Shown here piece by piece: positions 1 through 7,502 of a stretch of DNA of 35,368 nucleotides. A program made the translations under genes and the position numbers. Where the stretch lies: NCBI GenBank assembly GCA_934271655.1, contig CAKQRW010000036.1:1-35368 (forward strand). Direction: 5' to 3'. The notes below the pieces were generated by a model, which did no database searches, was not told the DNA's origin, and saw only the letters and a program-made list of their open reading frames with translations. Source of the DNA: an uncultured Bacteroidaceae bacterium. Lineage in GTDB: Bacteria > Bacteroidota > Bacteroidia > Bacteroidales > Bacteroidaceae. Position 1 is the stretch's first letter, and every line of letters begins with the position of its first letter.

Positions 1-161
1 CTTAATAATTCTTTTTTGTCCATGCTGATAAGTATCAAATTTAGAGATTCATTGTATATATACGTTTATTATAACGTGTTTTTTCAAAAAATATTGCATG
101 TATATCGCGAAATTTTATATAAAAAGTGAGATTTTATCACGAAAACTGTGGATTTTTATTG

Positions 162-327
162 AAAAATGATACTTCTATGATACTTCGCTGATACTTTTTC
201 GCTATTTTTTTGAGAAGTATCATTGCTGTTAATACACAATAGACCAGATAGATAAAAGCTCCATCAGCCTTTAAAATGATACTTTGACACTTTTTCTTCA
301 AAAAAACTCTTTACGTGTGCGAGCGTG
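162..327. repeat. TGATACTT iterated repeat cluster, copy A
   Basis: Three direct copies of TGATACTT (168-175, 177-184 and a variant at 189-196) are followed by an inverted copy AAGTATCA (217-224). About 55 bases later another ATGATACTT runs into TTGACACTTTTT and then TTTACGTGTG. The same order of blocks recurs at 28865-29037, so this is a dispersed non-coding repeat family rather than chance. The direct-plus-inverted arrangement resembles protein-binding iterons or a foldable RNA. Its function is unknown to me. Confidence 0.75.
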
Positions 328-504
328 AAGCTTTTTGACGAAGAGGCAAAGGACGCTTTCCACGAGGGAGGCTCTTCAAACAACACACCTCATAACTTTT
401 CGGCTGATGGTTTTTGTGGCTTCAATAATAATTGCTAATTATGTACACTAAGCAAGAGAACTTTGGGACAACATCCACAGGGCCAAACTGCGAAATAAAA
501 GATT

Positions 505-662
505 ATGGCAAAAAAAATTACATCCTTTAAACCCGCAACTTTCAAGGGTAAGGAGATTTTTCCAACAAAAGAAGAAATCAATCTAAGTCAAAGAAGCCGA
601 ACATAAGTTACAGAATCTTTTATGATACAAAAATTCTTGCCCCACAAAGCGACTTGAGGTAA
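505..662 (+). pseudogene. Decayed short reading frame (unrecognised)
   Basis: An ATG at 505 opens a Lys-rich frame beginning MAKKITSFKPATFKGKE that stops at 604-606. An overlapping frame (588-662) continues with KKPNISYRIFYDTKILAP before its stop. The pair reads like one N-terminal segment broken by a frameshift. The lysine-rich start followed by a strand-like NISYRIFYD segment faintly recalls N-termini of Bacteroidales tyrosine recombinases, but this is too weak for a call. No intact continuation exists before 1081. Confidence 0.25.
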
Positions 663-1080
663 TACGCATATTATTCCACGGTGCAAGGACAGGTGCTTCA
701 TCAAGTGAGTTGTCACATCTTTGACACATGAGCCGCACAGAAATATACGCACATCAAAGAGCGAAGTATCTCGCTTTATTGATAATCGTACAATCTACTA
801 CGTAACCCTAAGGTTGAGTCTATCGTTTGGGACAAAAGAGCATTAAATTGCTCCATGATTGCAAATATTCATCCAAAAGGAGTGAGTTTCTCAGATTTTA
901 TTCGTACTTTTGTCATGTCATTCAAAATTTTTGTTTGTTTTTAAATGCAGCACTAAGATAAATGAAATTTCTGACATGGCAAAATCCTGGACAACTTTTT
1001 ATTGTTTAGGTGCTTATAAAAAATGACAAATTATAGTATTGCAGAATTTAGGCCAAAGAGAAAAAACAACACACTGATAC

Positions 1081-3189
1081 ATGAAGACAATGATTCTTAC
1101 ATCCGTCATGGCCGTGTCGGCACTCGGCATGGCGGGCCAGGAACTGAAATATCCAGCCGCTCCACAGGACGGCTCGGCAGACGAGTATTTCGGAGTGAGG
1201 GTGGCAGACCCATTCCGTCCGCTTGAGGACGACACATGCGCGGCCACAGCAGCATGGGTGGCGGCAGAGAGAGAGGTCACCGATGCCTATCTCGGCAAGA
1301 TGCCGCAGCGCGACCAGTATCTGAGGAGGCTGAAGCAGGTGGCCAACTACGAGAAGGTGTACACGCCTTTCGAGCGGAACGGCAAGTGGTATGTCTACAG
1401 AAACGACGGCCTGCAGAACCAGGCTGTGCTCTATCAGATGGACTCGCTCGACGGCGAGGCGCATGTCTTTCTCGACCCCAACAAGCTGAGCAGCGACGGC
1501 ACCGTGGCCCTCAAGGACATCTCCTTCTCGCACGACGGCAAGTATATGGCCTATACCATCTCGCGCAGCGGCAGCGACTGGGAGGAGATATTCGTGATGG
1601 ACGTGAAGACACGCCAGTTGCTCCCCGACCACATCACGTGGGCCAAGTTCACGAGTGCCGAGTGGCTGGGCTACGGCTTCTACTACAACGCTTACGACGC
1701 GCCCGAGAAGGGCAAGGAGACATCGGCCAAGAACGAGACGCAGAAGGTCTATTATCACAAGATGGGCACGCCGCAGAGCCAGGACCAGCTTTTCTACCAC
1801 AACCCTGCCAATCCGCTGCGCTTCTATGGCGTGAGCGTGAACAGGGAGGAGACGGTGATGACGCTCACGGAGTCGGGCATGGACCAGGGTGTCAACCTCT
1901 ATGTGCGCGACCTGCGCCAGCCAGGGTCGCAGTTCATCCAGATGACGGGCGACTGCTCGAAGAGTTATGTGCCGGTGCAGACCATTGGCGACGACATATA
2001 CATGCTGACCAATGCAGGCGCGCAGAGGTACAGGCTGATGGTGGCCAACCTGAAGCGCCCTGGCTACCAGGACTGGAGGGTGCTGGTGCCTGAGAGCGAC
2101 GCTGTGCTGGAGGATGTGACATTTGTGGACGGCGACAAGATGGTGCTCACCTATACCAAGGACAACTGCAGCCATGCCTGCCTCTACAGCATCAGTGGCG
2201 AGAAGCTCTCGGACATTCAGCTGCCTGGCGTGGGCAGCGCCAGCTTCAGCGGCAAGCGCGAGCGTGGCGAACTCTTCTACAGCTACACCTCCTACACCGT
2301 GCCGGCCACTGTCTACCGCATGGACCTGGCCACAGGCAAGAGCAGCGTGTACAACAGGCCCAAGGTGGGCTTCAGACTGGACGACTACACCTCTGAGATG
2401 GCTTTCTTCACCTCTAAGGACGGCACACGCATCCCCATCTTCCTCACCTACAGGAAGGGCATGAAGAGGACGGGCAAGAACCCGGTGCTGATGTATGGCT
2501 ACGGCGGCTTCAACGTGACCTATCCGCCATCGTTCTCGGCCATGCGCGTGCCTTTCCTGGAGAGCGGCGGCATCTACGCCTATGTGGTCTTGCGCGGCGG
2601 CGGTGAGTATGGCGAGGAGTGGCATCTGGCTGGCACGAAGATGCAGAAGCAGAACGTGTTTGACGACTTCATATCAGCGGCTGAATGGCTCATAGCCAAC
2701 CGCTACACCGACCGACAGCACCTGGCTGCCATGGGCGGCAGCAACGGCGGACTGCTCGTGGGGGCCTGCATGACACAGCGCCCTGACCTCTTCAAGGTAT
2801 GCATACCCGAGGTGGGCGTGATGGACATGCTGCGCTATCATAAGTTCACCATCGGCTGGAACTGGGCGCCCGACTATGGCACGAGTGCCGACAGCAAGGA
2901 GATGTTTGAGTATCTGAGGGCTTACTCGCCCCTGCACAACATAAGAAAAGGCGTGAGCTATCCGGCCACGCTGGTGACGACGGCCGACCATGACGACCGT
3001 GTGGTGCCAGCCCACAGCTTCAAGTTTGCGGCTACGCTGCAGGAGTGCCAGGGAGGCAAGGCTCCGGTGCTCATACGCATCGACTCGAAGGCGGGGCACG
3101 GTGGCGGCAAGCCGCTGGCCAAGCAGATGGAGGAGTGTGCCGACATATACGGCTTTGTCATGCACGAGATGGGGATGAAGGTGAAGTGA
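1081..3189 (+). CDS. Prolyl oligopeptidase family serine peptidase (S9A), exported
   Basis: Cleaves short peptides after proline; an exported or periplasmic role is inferred. The 702 residues fit the family. The N-terminus MKTMILTSVMAVSALGMAGQ is a signal peptide (about residues 1-19), which supports this start. Residues about 25-420 form the beta-propeller gate (DPFRPLED near the start, repeated SFSHDGK-type blades). The C-terminal alpha/beta-hydrolase carries the catalytic triad: Ser554 in GGSNGG, Asp638 in DHDDR and His673 in AGHGGG. Arg640 matches the substrate-carboxylate-binding arginine of the family. All key residues are present, so the enzyme should be active. The gene stands alone: the next gene starts about 195 bases downstream from its own promoter. 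Substrate preference cannot be read from sequence. Confidence 0.95.
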   Translation: MKTMILTSVMAVSALGMAGQELKYPAAPQDGSADEYFGVRVADPFRPLEDDTCAATAAWVAAEREVTDAYLGKMPQRDQYLRRLKQVANYEKVYTPFERNGKWYVYRNDGLQNQAVLYQMDSLDGEAHVFLDPNKLSSDGTVALKDISFSHDGKYMAYTISRSGSDWEEIFVMDVKTRQLLPDHITWAKFTSAEWLGYGFYYNAYDAPEKGKETSAKNETQKVYYHKMGTPQSQDQLFYHNPANPLRFYGVSVNREETVMTLTESGMDQGVNLYVRDLRQPGSQFIQMTGDCSKSYVPVQTIGDDIYMLTNAGAQRYRLMVANLKRPGYQDWRVLVPESDAVLEDVTFVDGDKMVLTYTKDNCSHACLYSISGEKLSDIQLPGVGSASFSGKRERGELFYSYTSYTVPATVYRMDLATGKSSVYNRPKVGFRLDDYTSEMAFFTSKDGTRIPIFLTYRKGMKRTGKNPVLMYGYGGFNVTYPPSFSAMRVPFLESGGIYAYVVLRGGGEYGEEWHLAGTKMQKQNVFDDFISAAEWLIANRYTDRQHLAAMGGSNGGLLVGACMTQRPDLFKVCIPEVGVMDMLRYHKFTIGWNWAPDYGTSADSKEMFEYLRAYSPLHNIRKGVSYPATLVTTADHDDRVVPAHSFKFAATLQECQGGKAPVLIRIDSKAGHGGGKPLAKQMEECADIYGFVMHEMGMKVK

Positions 3190-3312
3190 GACGATGACAG
3201 TTGACAGACTGTTTTCCGAAAGGTGAAAGCAAGTATGCCTGTTGTCCACAAAAAGGACTGAGCGGGCACGCTGACCCTCACTTGCGAAAAGGCATAATAA
3301 GAGACACTTCGC

Positions 3313-3343
3313 TTGGCATTGCCAAATATAAACTGTATATTTG
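3313..3343 (+). promoter_or_regulatory. Bacteroidota-type promoter for the SDR gene
   Basis: TTGG at 3313-3316, a 19-base spacer, and TATATTTG at 3336-3343 match the Bacteroidota TTTG / TAnnTTTG pattern. The transcript would start near 3348, leaving a leader of about 36 bases before the ATG at 3384. Confidence 0.65.
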
Positions 3344-3383
3344 CAGGCATAAAGAGAAAAAGAACCAAAACAGAGACACAACA

Positions 3384-4142
3384 ATGAAAAAGACAGCACT
3401 CATAACAGGTGCCACAAGCGGCATCGGAGAAGCATGCGCCCGCAAGTTTGCTCAGGGCGGATATGACCTTATCCTCACAGGACGGCGCGCAGCCCTGCTG
3501 GAGGACATCAAGAAGCAGCTTGAGGCAGATGGCTGCAGGGTGAAGACACTGGCCTTTGACGTGCGCGACGCCAAGGCGGCCAAGGCGGCCATTGGCTCGC
3601 TTGAGCCCGAATGGCAGAAGATAGACGTACTGATAAACAATGCGGGCCTGGCCCTGGGGCTGGAGAAGGAGTATGAGGGCGACCCCGACGACTGGAACAC
3701 CATGATAGACACCAACATCAAGGGACTGCTCACGATGACACGCCTCGTCGTGCCTGGCATGGTGGAGCGCGGCGAGGGCCATGTCATCAATGTGGGCAGT
3801 GTGGCTGGCGACGCGGCTTATGCTGGAGGCAATGTCTACTGCGCCACCAAGGCTGCCGTGAAGGCCATCACCGACGGTCTGCGCATTGACGTGGCTGATA
3901 CTGCAGTGCGGGTCACCAATCTGAAGCCTGGGTTGGTGGAGACACATTTCAGCAACGTGCGCTTCCATGGCGACGACGAGCGAGCCGACAGCGTGTATAA
4001 GGGCATCACGCCGCTCACGGGCGACGACATTGCCGATGTGGCTTTCTATGCCGCCTCTGCGCCCAAGCACGTGCAGATAGCCGAGGTGCTTATCCTCGCC
4101 ACACACCAGGCCAGCGGAAGTGTCATTCACCGGGAGGGCTGA
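3384..4142 (+). CDS. Short-chain dehydrogenase/reductase (YdfG-like)
   Basis: NAD(P)-dependent oxidoreductase of 252 residues with a classical SDR Rossmann fold. The cofactor loop TGATSGIG is at residues 8-15, NNAG at 85-88, and the catalytic Ser139, Tyr152 and Lys156 (YCATK) are all present. Arg34-Arg35 after the second strand favours NADP(H). LKPGLVETHFS after the active site is typical of the YdfG / 3-hydroxy-acid dehydrogenase branch, which acts on serine, allothreonine and small 3-hydroxy acids; the substrate here is inference. The ATG at 3384 is chosen because it begins right at the first beta strand (MKKTALITG) and lies downstream of a good promoter. An upstream extension to 3201 would add low-quality sequence across that promoter. 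It is convergent with the NifX-like gene. Confidence 0.92.
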   Translation: MKKTALITGATSGIGEACARKFAQGGYDLILTGRRAALLEDIKKQLEADGCRVKTLAFDVRDAKAAKAAIGSLEPEWQKIDVLINNAGLALGLEKEYEGDPDDWNTMIDTNIKGLLTMTRLVVPGMVERGEGHVINVGSVAGDAAYAGGNVYCATKAAVKAITDGLRIDVADTAVRVTNLKPGLVETHFSNVRFHGDDERADSVYKGITPLTGDDIADVAFYAASAPKHVQIAEVLILATHQASGSVIHREG

Positions 4143-4223
4143 CGCCGGGGAGAATGGTATGCACTGACTATGAGGTGCACCATGGATTTGTCACATTGGC
4201 AACTATTTACAGTCAAAAAAAGA

Positions 4224-4311
4224 ACAGAACTGGAATGAGAGGACTATTCCCTACCTGGCCGCTGTGCGGCATGGAAGGGGCAAGCAAAGTCTTTTCTCAA
4301 TCCAGTTCTGT
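4224..4311. terminator. Long bidirectional terminator-like hairpin between convergent genes
   Basis: ACAGAACTGGA (4224-4234) pairs perfectly with TCCAGTTCTGT (4301-4311). After one A/A mismatch, TGAGA (4236-4240) pairs with TCTCA (4295-4299). Inside, GCCGC/GCGGC (4258-4262, 4266-4270) forms a small hairpin with a TGT loop. Seven A residues precede the left arm (a T-run on the minus strand) and TTTT follows shortly after the right arm (4313-4316). Its position between the convergent SDR and NifX-like genes fits a bidirectional terminator. The roughly 60-base interior is larger than usual, so a structured RNA is also possible. Confidence 0.6.
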
Positions 4312-4378
4312 GTTTTAGGGACTGCGCCACTCATCGACAATGACGGGTAAATGGCTGGCTCGTGTGTGCCGAAGGCGG

Positions 4379-4750
4379 TCAGTCGTGATGGTGGTGATGG
4401 CCGTCGCAAGCGTCGTGGTGGCAGGTGGCGTCGCCATACTGCAGGGTGTCACAGAGGAAGGCGTTAATCACGGTGTCGACATCTTCGGCTGGAGCGCCGC
4501 CGTAGATGGCTATGCCCATCTGGCGGAGCAACTGCACGGCTCCTGCGCCCAGTCCGCCGCACACCACGTCGGTGACGCCCTGCGCATGAAGGAAGTTGGG
4601 CATGGCGCCATGTGCGTGCTCTGGAGACTGGAGCACTTCCTTGCTTATTATTTTTTTGTCTTCTGCCTCAAATACTGTCACCTGGGGAGCTTTGCCGAAA
4701 TGTGGGAAAAGCTTGCCTTCAGCTGTGGGAATGGCTATTTTCTGTTTCAT
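4379..4750 (-). CDS. NifX/NifB-type dinitrogenase iron-molybdenum cofactor-binding domain protein
   Basis: Single-domain protein of 123 residues. IAIPTAEGKLFPHFGKAP at residues 5-22, followed by VFEAEDKK, then the loop VVCGGLGAGAVQLLRQMGI, matches the NifX / NafY / MTH1175 fold, which binds Fe-S or Fe-Mo clusters. No nif genes are nearby. Such stand-alone proteins are common in anaerobes, where they are thought to handle metal clusters; the role here is inference. The C-terminus is an odd tail (CHHDACDGHHHHHD) that should bind metal ions. The opposite strand is also open here (4340-4804), but only this frame gives a recognisable protein. The next gene on this strand starts about 590 bases upstream, so the gene is probably transcribed alone. 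Confidence 0.85.
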   Translation of the reverse strand: MKQKIAIPTAEGKLFPHFGKAPQVTVFEAEDKKIISKEVLQSPEHAHGAMPNFLHAQGVTDVVCGGLGAGAVQLLRQMGIAIYGGAPAEDVDTVINAFLCDTLQYGDATCHHDACDGHHHHHD

Positions 4751-4819
4751 GTTGATATATATATGTTTTTTTATGTTTTGTCTTTCTTAATGTCTGCTGT
4801 ATAGACGGATGTGTTTTTT

Positions 4820-4912
4820 CTGCATGTATGTTTATTGCACATGGATACGGTCATTATTCTGCATGGATGGTTATTACATGGATATGGTTATTTCCCCCAT
4901 GACGACCACACA
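4820..4912. repeat. Degenerate ~20-bp tandem repeat
   Basis: Four imperfect units share the core CATGGATnnGGTnATT: near 4821 (TGTATGTTTATT), 4839 (CATGGATACGGTCATT), 4862 (CATGGATGGTTATT) and 4877 (CATGGATATGGTTATT). It lies between the start of the NifX-like gene and the end of the GNAT gene. No coding potential is seen. Confidence 0.5.
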
Positions 4913-4924
4913 TGCTCTCCCCTC

Positions 4925-5344
4925 TTACTCAGAAAAATTGTCGTTGCGCATCTGCATGGCTACACCGTCAGGCATCACGCTGAAGCCGTGGCTCTGGTAG
5001 AAGGGGGCGTTGCTGCTCTCTTCTGGCATCAGGTTGATGTAGAAGTATGAGCTGTAGTGTTCCTTGGCACGCTCCACGAGCTGTGAGGCGATGCCGCGGT
5101 GCTGGTAGTGGGGCGAGACGAGGAGATAGTGGAGGAAGGCAGTCATTCCGCCATCGTCCAGTCCTCTCACCAGTCCGACGAGTTTGTCGCCGTCCCATGC
5201 CGTGAGGACGAAGGAGGAGCGCAGAAGGGCTTGGAAGAGCAGTTCGGGATAGTTGCCCGACACCCATTGGACGGAGCGGAACAGCTCTTCCACCTGTGCT
5301 TGCGTGAATTTTTTCTCTGTCGTATATGTTATGTTTGATGTCAT
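4925..5344 (-). CDS. GNAT family N-acetyltransferase
   Basis: A 139-residue acetyl-CoA-dependent N-acetyltransferase. The core FVLTAWDGDKLVGLVRGLDDG is followed by the acetyl-CoA-binding region LLVSPHYQHRGIASQLVERA, where the (Q/R)xxGxA-type loop is QHRGIA, and ends with FYQSHGF, the usual GNAT C-terminal strand. The substrate is unknown. The ATG at 5344 is chosen because GNAT sequence begins right after it and A-rich sequence precedes it; an ATG at 5383 (adding 13 residues) is the alternative. Further upstream extension is unlikely because a promoter on this strand ends near 5420. It runs in the same direction as the NifX-like gene but is separated from it by 174 bases. Confidence 0.88.
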   Translation of the reverse strand: MTSNITYTTEKKFTQAQVEELFRSVQWVSGNYPELLFQALLRSSFVLTAWDGDKLVGLVRGLDDGGMTAFLHYLLVSPHYQHRGIASQLVERAKEHYSSYFYINLMPEESSNAPFYQSHGFSVMPDGVAMQMRNDNFSE

Positions 5345-5778
5345 AGCTTTTCTTTTTGGGGAGGGTGTTCTGTTCTCTTTCATGTGCTGGAAAGAATACG
5401 GAGCACGCATTCCAGAGTGTAAATTTACATCATATTTTTTTCCTACCAAAACTGCAATCTGAAATATGCCATTCTTCTGTCGGAAAGCACAACGAATGTC
5501 TGCTGTGCCGTCCTGCAAGGAGGGCGTTTCCTGTCTGTGTGGATAAGGCAAGGATGGACATGAATGAGACGTGGATGAGGTGCAGATGGGCATAGCGGCT
5601 ACGGATGGTACGGCCACACAAGAAGAGAGCGGCCTCTAGCAGAAGCCTTGCCATGGCGTACTTCTCGGACCGTCTCTCTTGAGACAGCTGGAACGCATGC
5701 CGCTGGAATCTGCTTGAGGCCGTTCTCTTGTTATTTAAGTAAACAGCTTCGCCCGTTGACTATTGCTGCCCTATGCTG
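5345..5778. other. Intergenic region between the GNAT gene and uxaB
   Basis: No gene is supported. It contains the promoter of the GNAT gene (5420-5451). A small stem GTCTC/GAGAC (5672-5676, 5681-5685) has no T-run, so it is not called a terminator. Reading frames here have unnatural composition and match nothing I recognise. Confidence 0.5.
5420..5451 (-). promoter_or_regulatory. Bacteroidota-type promoter for the GNAT gene
   Basis: On the minus strand TTTTGG (5451-5446) is followed after 18 bases by TAAATTTA (5427-5420), a near match to TTTG / TAnnTTTG. Transcription would start near 5413, about 70 bases before the ATG at 5344. Confidence 0.55.
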
Positions 5779-7257
5779 TCAGAGAATGGTCTTGACAGCT
5801 TCGAGCATGCCGAGCTGCTGTATGAGGTCGAGGTCTTTCTTCACAAGGGCTGTGAGTCCGGGGACGGTCTCGTTGAGGTTTTCCTTCCAGATGCTCTCAG
5901 CTGCGAGCACACCCTCTGCCACCTTCTGCGTGTCGGCTGTGGCCCACAGGTCGGCAAGGAGCTGCATGATCTCGGGCGCGTCGTTGGGCTGTATGGGCGC
6001 TCCGTCGGCGCGTGTGCCACCCTTATAGTAGGTGATGATGGCGGCGAGACCGAAGACGAGTCCCTGTGGCAGTTGGCCCTTGCGCTGCAGGTAGACCTTC
6101 ACGCCTGGGAGGTCGCGAGTCTCATACTTAGGGAAGGAGTTGAGCATGATGCTTGTCACCTGATGGTCGACATAGGGGTTGTTGAAACGTTCGAGCACGT
6201 CGGTGGCAAACTGCTGGAGCTCGTCCATGGGCAGGTTGAGTGTCTGCATGAGTTCATCAAACTGCACCTTGTGGATGTACTTGCCGACCACGGGGTCGTT
6301 GCAGGCGTCGCGCACGATGTTGATGCCGCTGAGGTATGCCACAGGCGAGAGCACAGTGTGTGGACCGTTGAGCAGGGTGACCTTGCGCTCATGGTAGGGC
6401 TTCTCGCTGGGAGCTATGAGCACATGCAGCCCAGCCTTCTCTGCCGGAAACTCGGCCTTGAGTGTCTCGATGTCCATGTTGTCGGGTTTCTCAATGACCC
6501 ACAGGTGGAAGGCTTCTCCCTGCACCACGAGGTTGTCGGCATAGCATGCCCGCTGCTGGATCTCGGCTATCTCTTTGCGCGGGAAGCCTGGCACGATGCG
6601 GTCGACGAGTGTGGCGCACACGTAGTTGTGGTTGGTGAACCATGACTTGAATGGCTCATAGTCGGCTCCGAAGTCGTCTTTCCACAGTTCGATATACTGG
6701 TAGATGCAGTCTTTGAGATGATGGCCGTTGAGGAAGATGAGCTCGCAAGGCATGATGATGAGTCCCTTGTCGGGAGCTCCGCCGAAGGTCTTGAAGCGGC
6801 GGTAGAGGAGCTGTGTGAGCTTGCCAGGGTATGACGAGGCTGGCTGGTCGGCCAGTCGGCATGCGGGGTCGAAGGCTATGCCGGCCTCGGTGGTGTTGGA
6901 GATGACGAAGCGCATCTCAGGCTGGTCGGCCAGGGCGAGGAAGGCGGCGTTCTGGGTGTAGGGGTTGAGAGCACGGCTGATGCAGTCGACACGGGTGAGC
7001 GTGTTGACCTTCTCGCCTGCCAGCCGGCCCTGGAGGTTGACATGGTAGAGGCAGTCCTGGCCGTTGAGCCAGTCGACCATGCCTCGCTCTATGGGCTGCA
7101 CCACGACTACGCTGGAGTTGAAGTCGGTCTTCTGGTTCATGTTGTAGATAATCCAGTCTACAAAGCAGCGGAGGAAGTTGCCTTCGCCAAACTGGATGAT
7201 TCTCTCGGGCGCATGGCTCTTAGGGGCTGTGCGCGCGTTAAGTGCTTTGAGTGACAT
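5779..7257 (-). CDS. uxaB: Tagaturonate reductase (altronate oxidoreductase)
   Basis: NADH-dependent interconversion of D-tagaturonate and D-altronate, the second step of the cytoplasmic galacturonate pathway. At 492 residues it is close to E. coli UxaB. The N-terminus has the family nucleotide-binding segment ERIIQFGEGNFLR (about residues 18-30), then FVDWIIYNMN and VVVVQPIERG. SNTTEAGIAF, the DRIVPGFPR region and KVTLLNGPHTVLSPVAY, which carries the catalytic lysine region of the mannitol-dehydrogenase family, are all present. It is divergent from uxaC, with 245 bases between the two starts, so the two steps of the same pathway share a control region. No gene for the next steps (altronate dehydratase, KDG kinase) lies in the window. 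Confidence 0.95.
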   Translation of the reverse strand: MSLKALNARTAPKSHAPERIIQFGEGNFLRCFVDWIIYNMNQKTDFNSSVVVVQPIERGMVDWLNGQDCLYHVNLQGRLAGEKVNTLTRVDCISRALNPYTQNAAFLALADQPEMRFVISNTTEAGIAFDPACRLADQPASSYPGKLTQLLYRRFKTFGGAPDKGLIIMPCELIFLNGHHLKDCIYQYIELWKDDFGADYEPFKSWFTNHNYVCATLVDRIVPGFPRKEIAEIQQRACYADNLVVQGEAFHLWVIEKPDNMDIETLKAEFPAEKAGLHVLIAPSEKPYHERKVTLLNGPHTVLSPVAYLSGINIVRDACNDPVVGKYIHKVQFDELMQTLNLPMDELQQFATDVLERFNNPYVDHQVTSIMLNSFPKYETRDLPGVKVYLQRKGQLPQGLVFGLAAIITYYKGGTRADGAPIQPNDAPEIMQLLADLWATADTQKVAEGVLAAESIWKENLNETVPGLTALVKKDLDLIQQLGMLEAVKTIL

Positions 7258-7299
7258 TGCTGTTAAGTTTTAGAAGTTAGTTATTGCATTAGCTTATTG

Positions 7300-7325
7300 C
7301 AAATATACATCCATTTGCCGAATGG
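7300..7325 (-). promoter_or_regulatory. uxaB promoter with overlapping inverted repeat
   Basis: On the minus strand TATATTTG (7307-7300) is a consensus -7 element; its -33 is only T-rich. CCATT (7311-7315) and AATGG (7321-7325) form an inverted repeat around TGCCG, placed just upstream of the -7. That placement suits a repressor operator. The regulator is unknown. Confidence 0.45.
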
Positions 7326-7382
7326 AAGAAATAAAATGATGCAAAAATGATGGCACGAGGGCATACTTTCACGGCAAGTGAG

Positions 7383-7412
7383 TGTTTTTATAAAAAAAAT
7401 GTATTACTTTTG
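7383..7412 (+). promoter_or_regulatory. uxaC promoter
   Basis: TACTTTTG at 7405-7412 matches TAnnTTTG. TGTTTTT (7383-7389) lies at roughly the -33 distance. The leader to the ATG at 7503 would be about 85 bases. Confidence 0.5.
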
Positions 7413-7502
7413 CACAAAATAACTGCCGCTCCACTTGTCTCTGGGGCTGCTGGGACGGCGGTGCTGAACGTATAACTTAAACACCAAAAAAGCACAAAAC
7501 TT

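Larger units (their letters stand above)
1..1080. other. Gene-poor AT-rich stretch
   Basis: No convincing complete gene. The DNA is clearly more AT-rich than the coding DNA that follows. It holds a TGATACTT-type repeat cluster (162-327) and a short decayed reading frame (505-662); both are listed separately. A small inverted repeat ACGTT/AACGT lies at 62-66 and 73-77. Just before the first gene, possible -7 elements are TACTTTTG at 905-912 and TAGTATTG at 1034-1041, but neither has a good -33 partner, so I do not call a promoter. Confidence 0.6.

Noticed and set aside
1048..2625. A 525-residue open frame on the minus strand opposite the prolyl oligopeptidase gene
   Set aside because: It is rich in His, Val, Ala and Leu in the pattern of a shadow frame in GC-rich DNA; the plus-strand protein has an intact catalytic triad and signal peptide.
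4224..4311. SRP (4.5S) RNA gene
   Set aside because: The size is near but the conserved apical loop with the GGAA tetraloop and symmetric bulge is not found.
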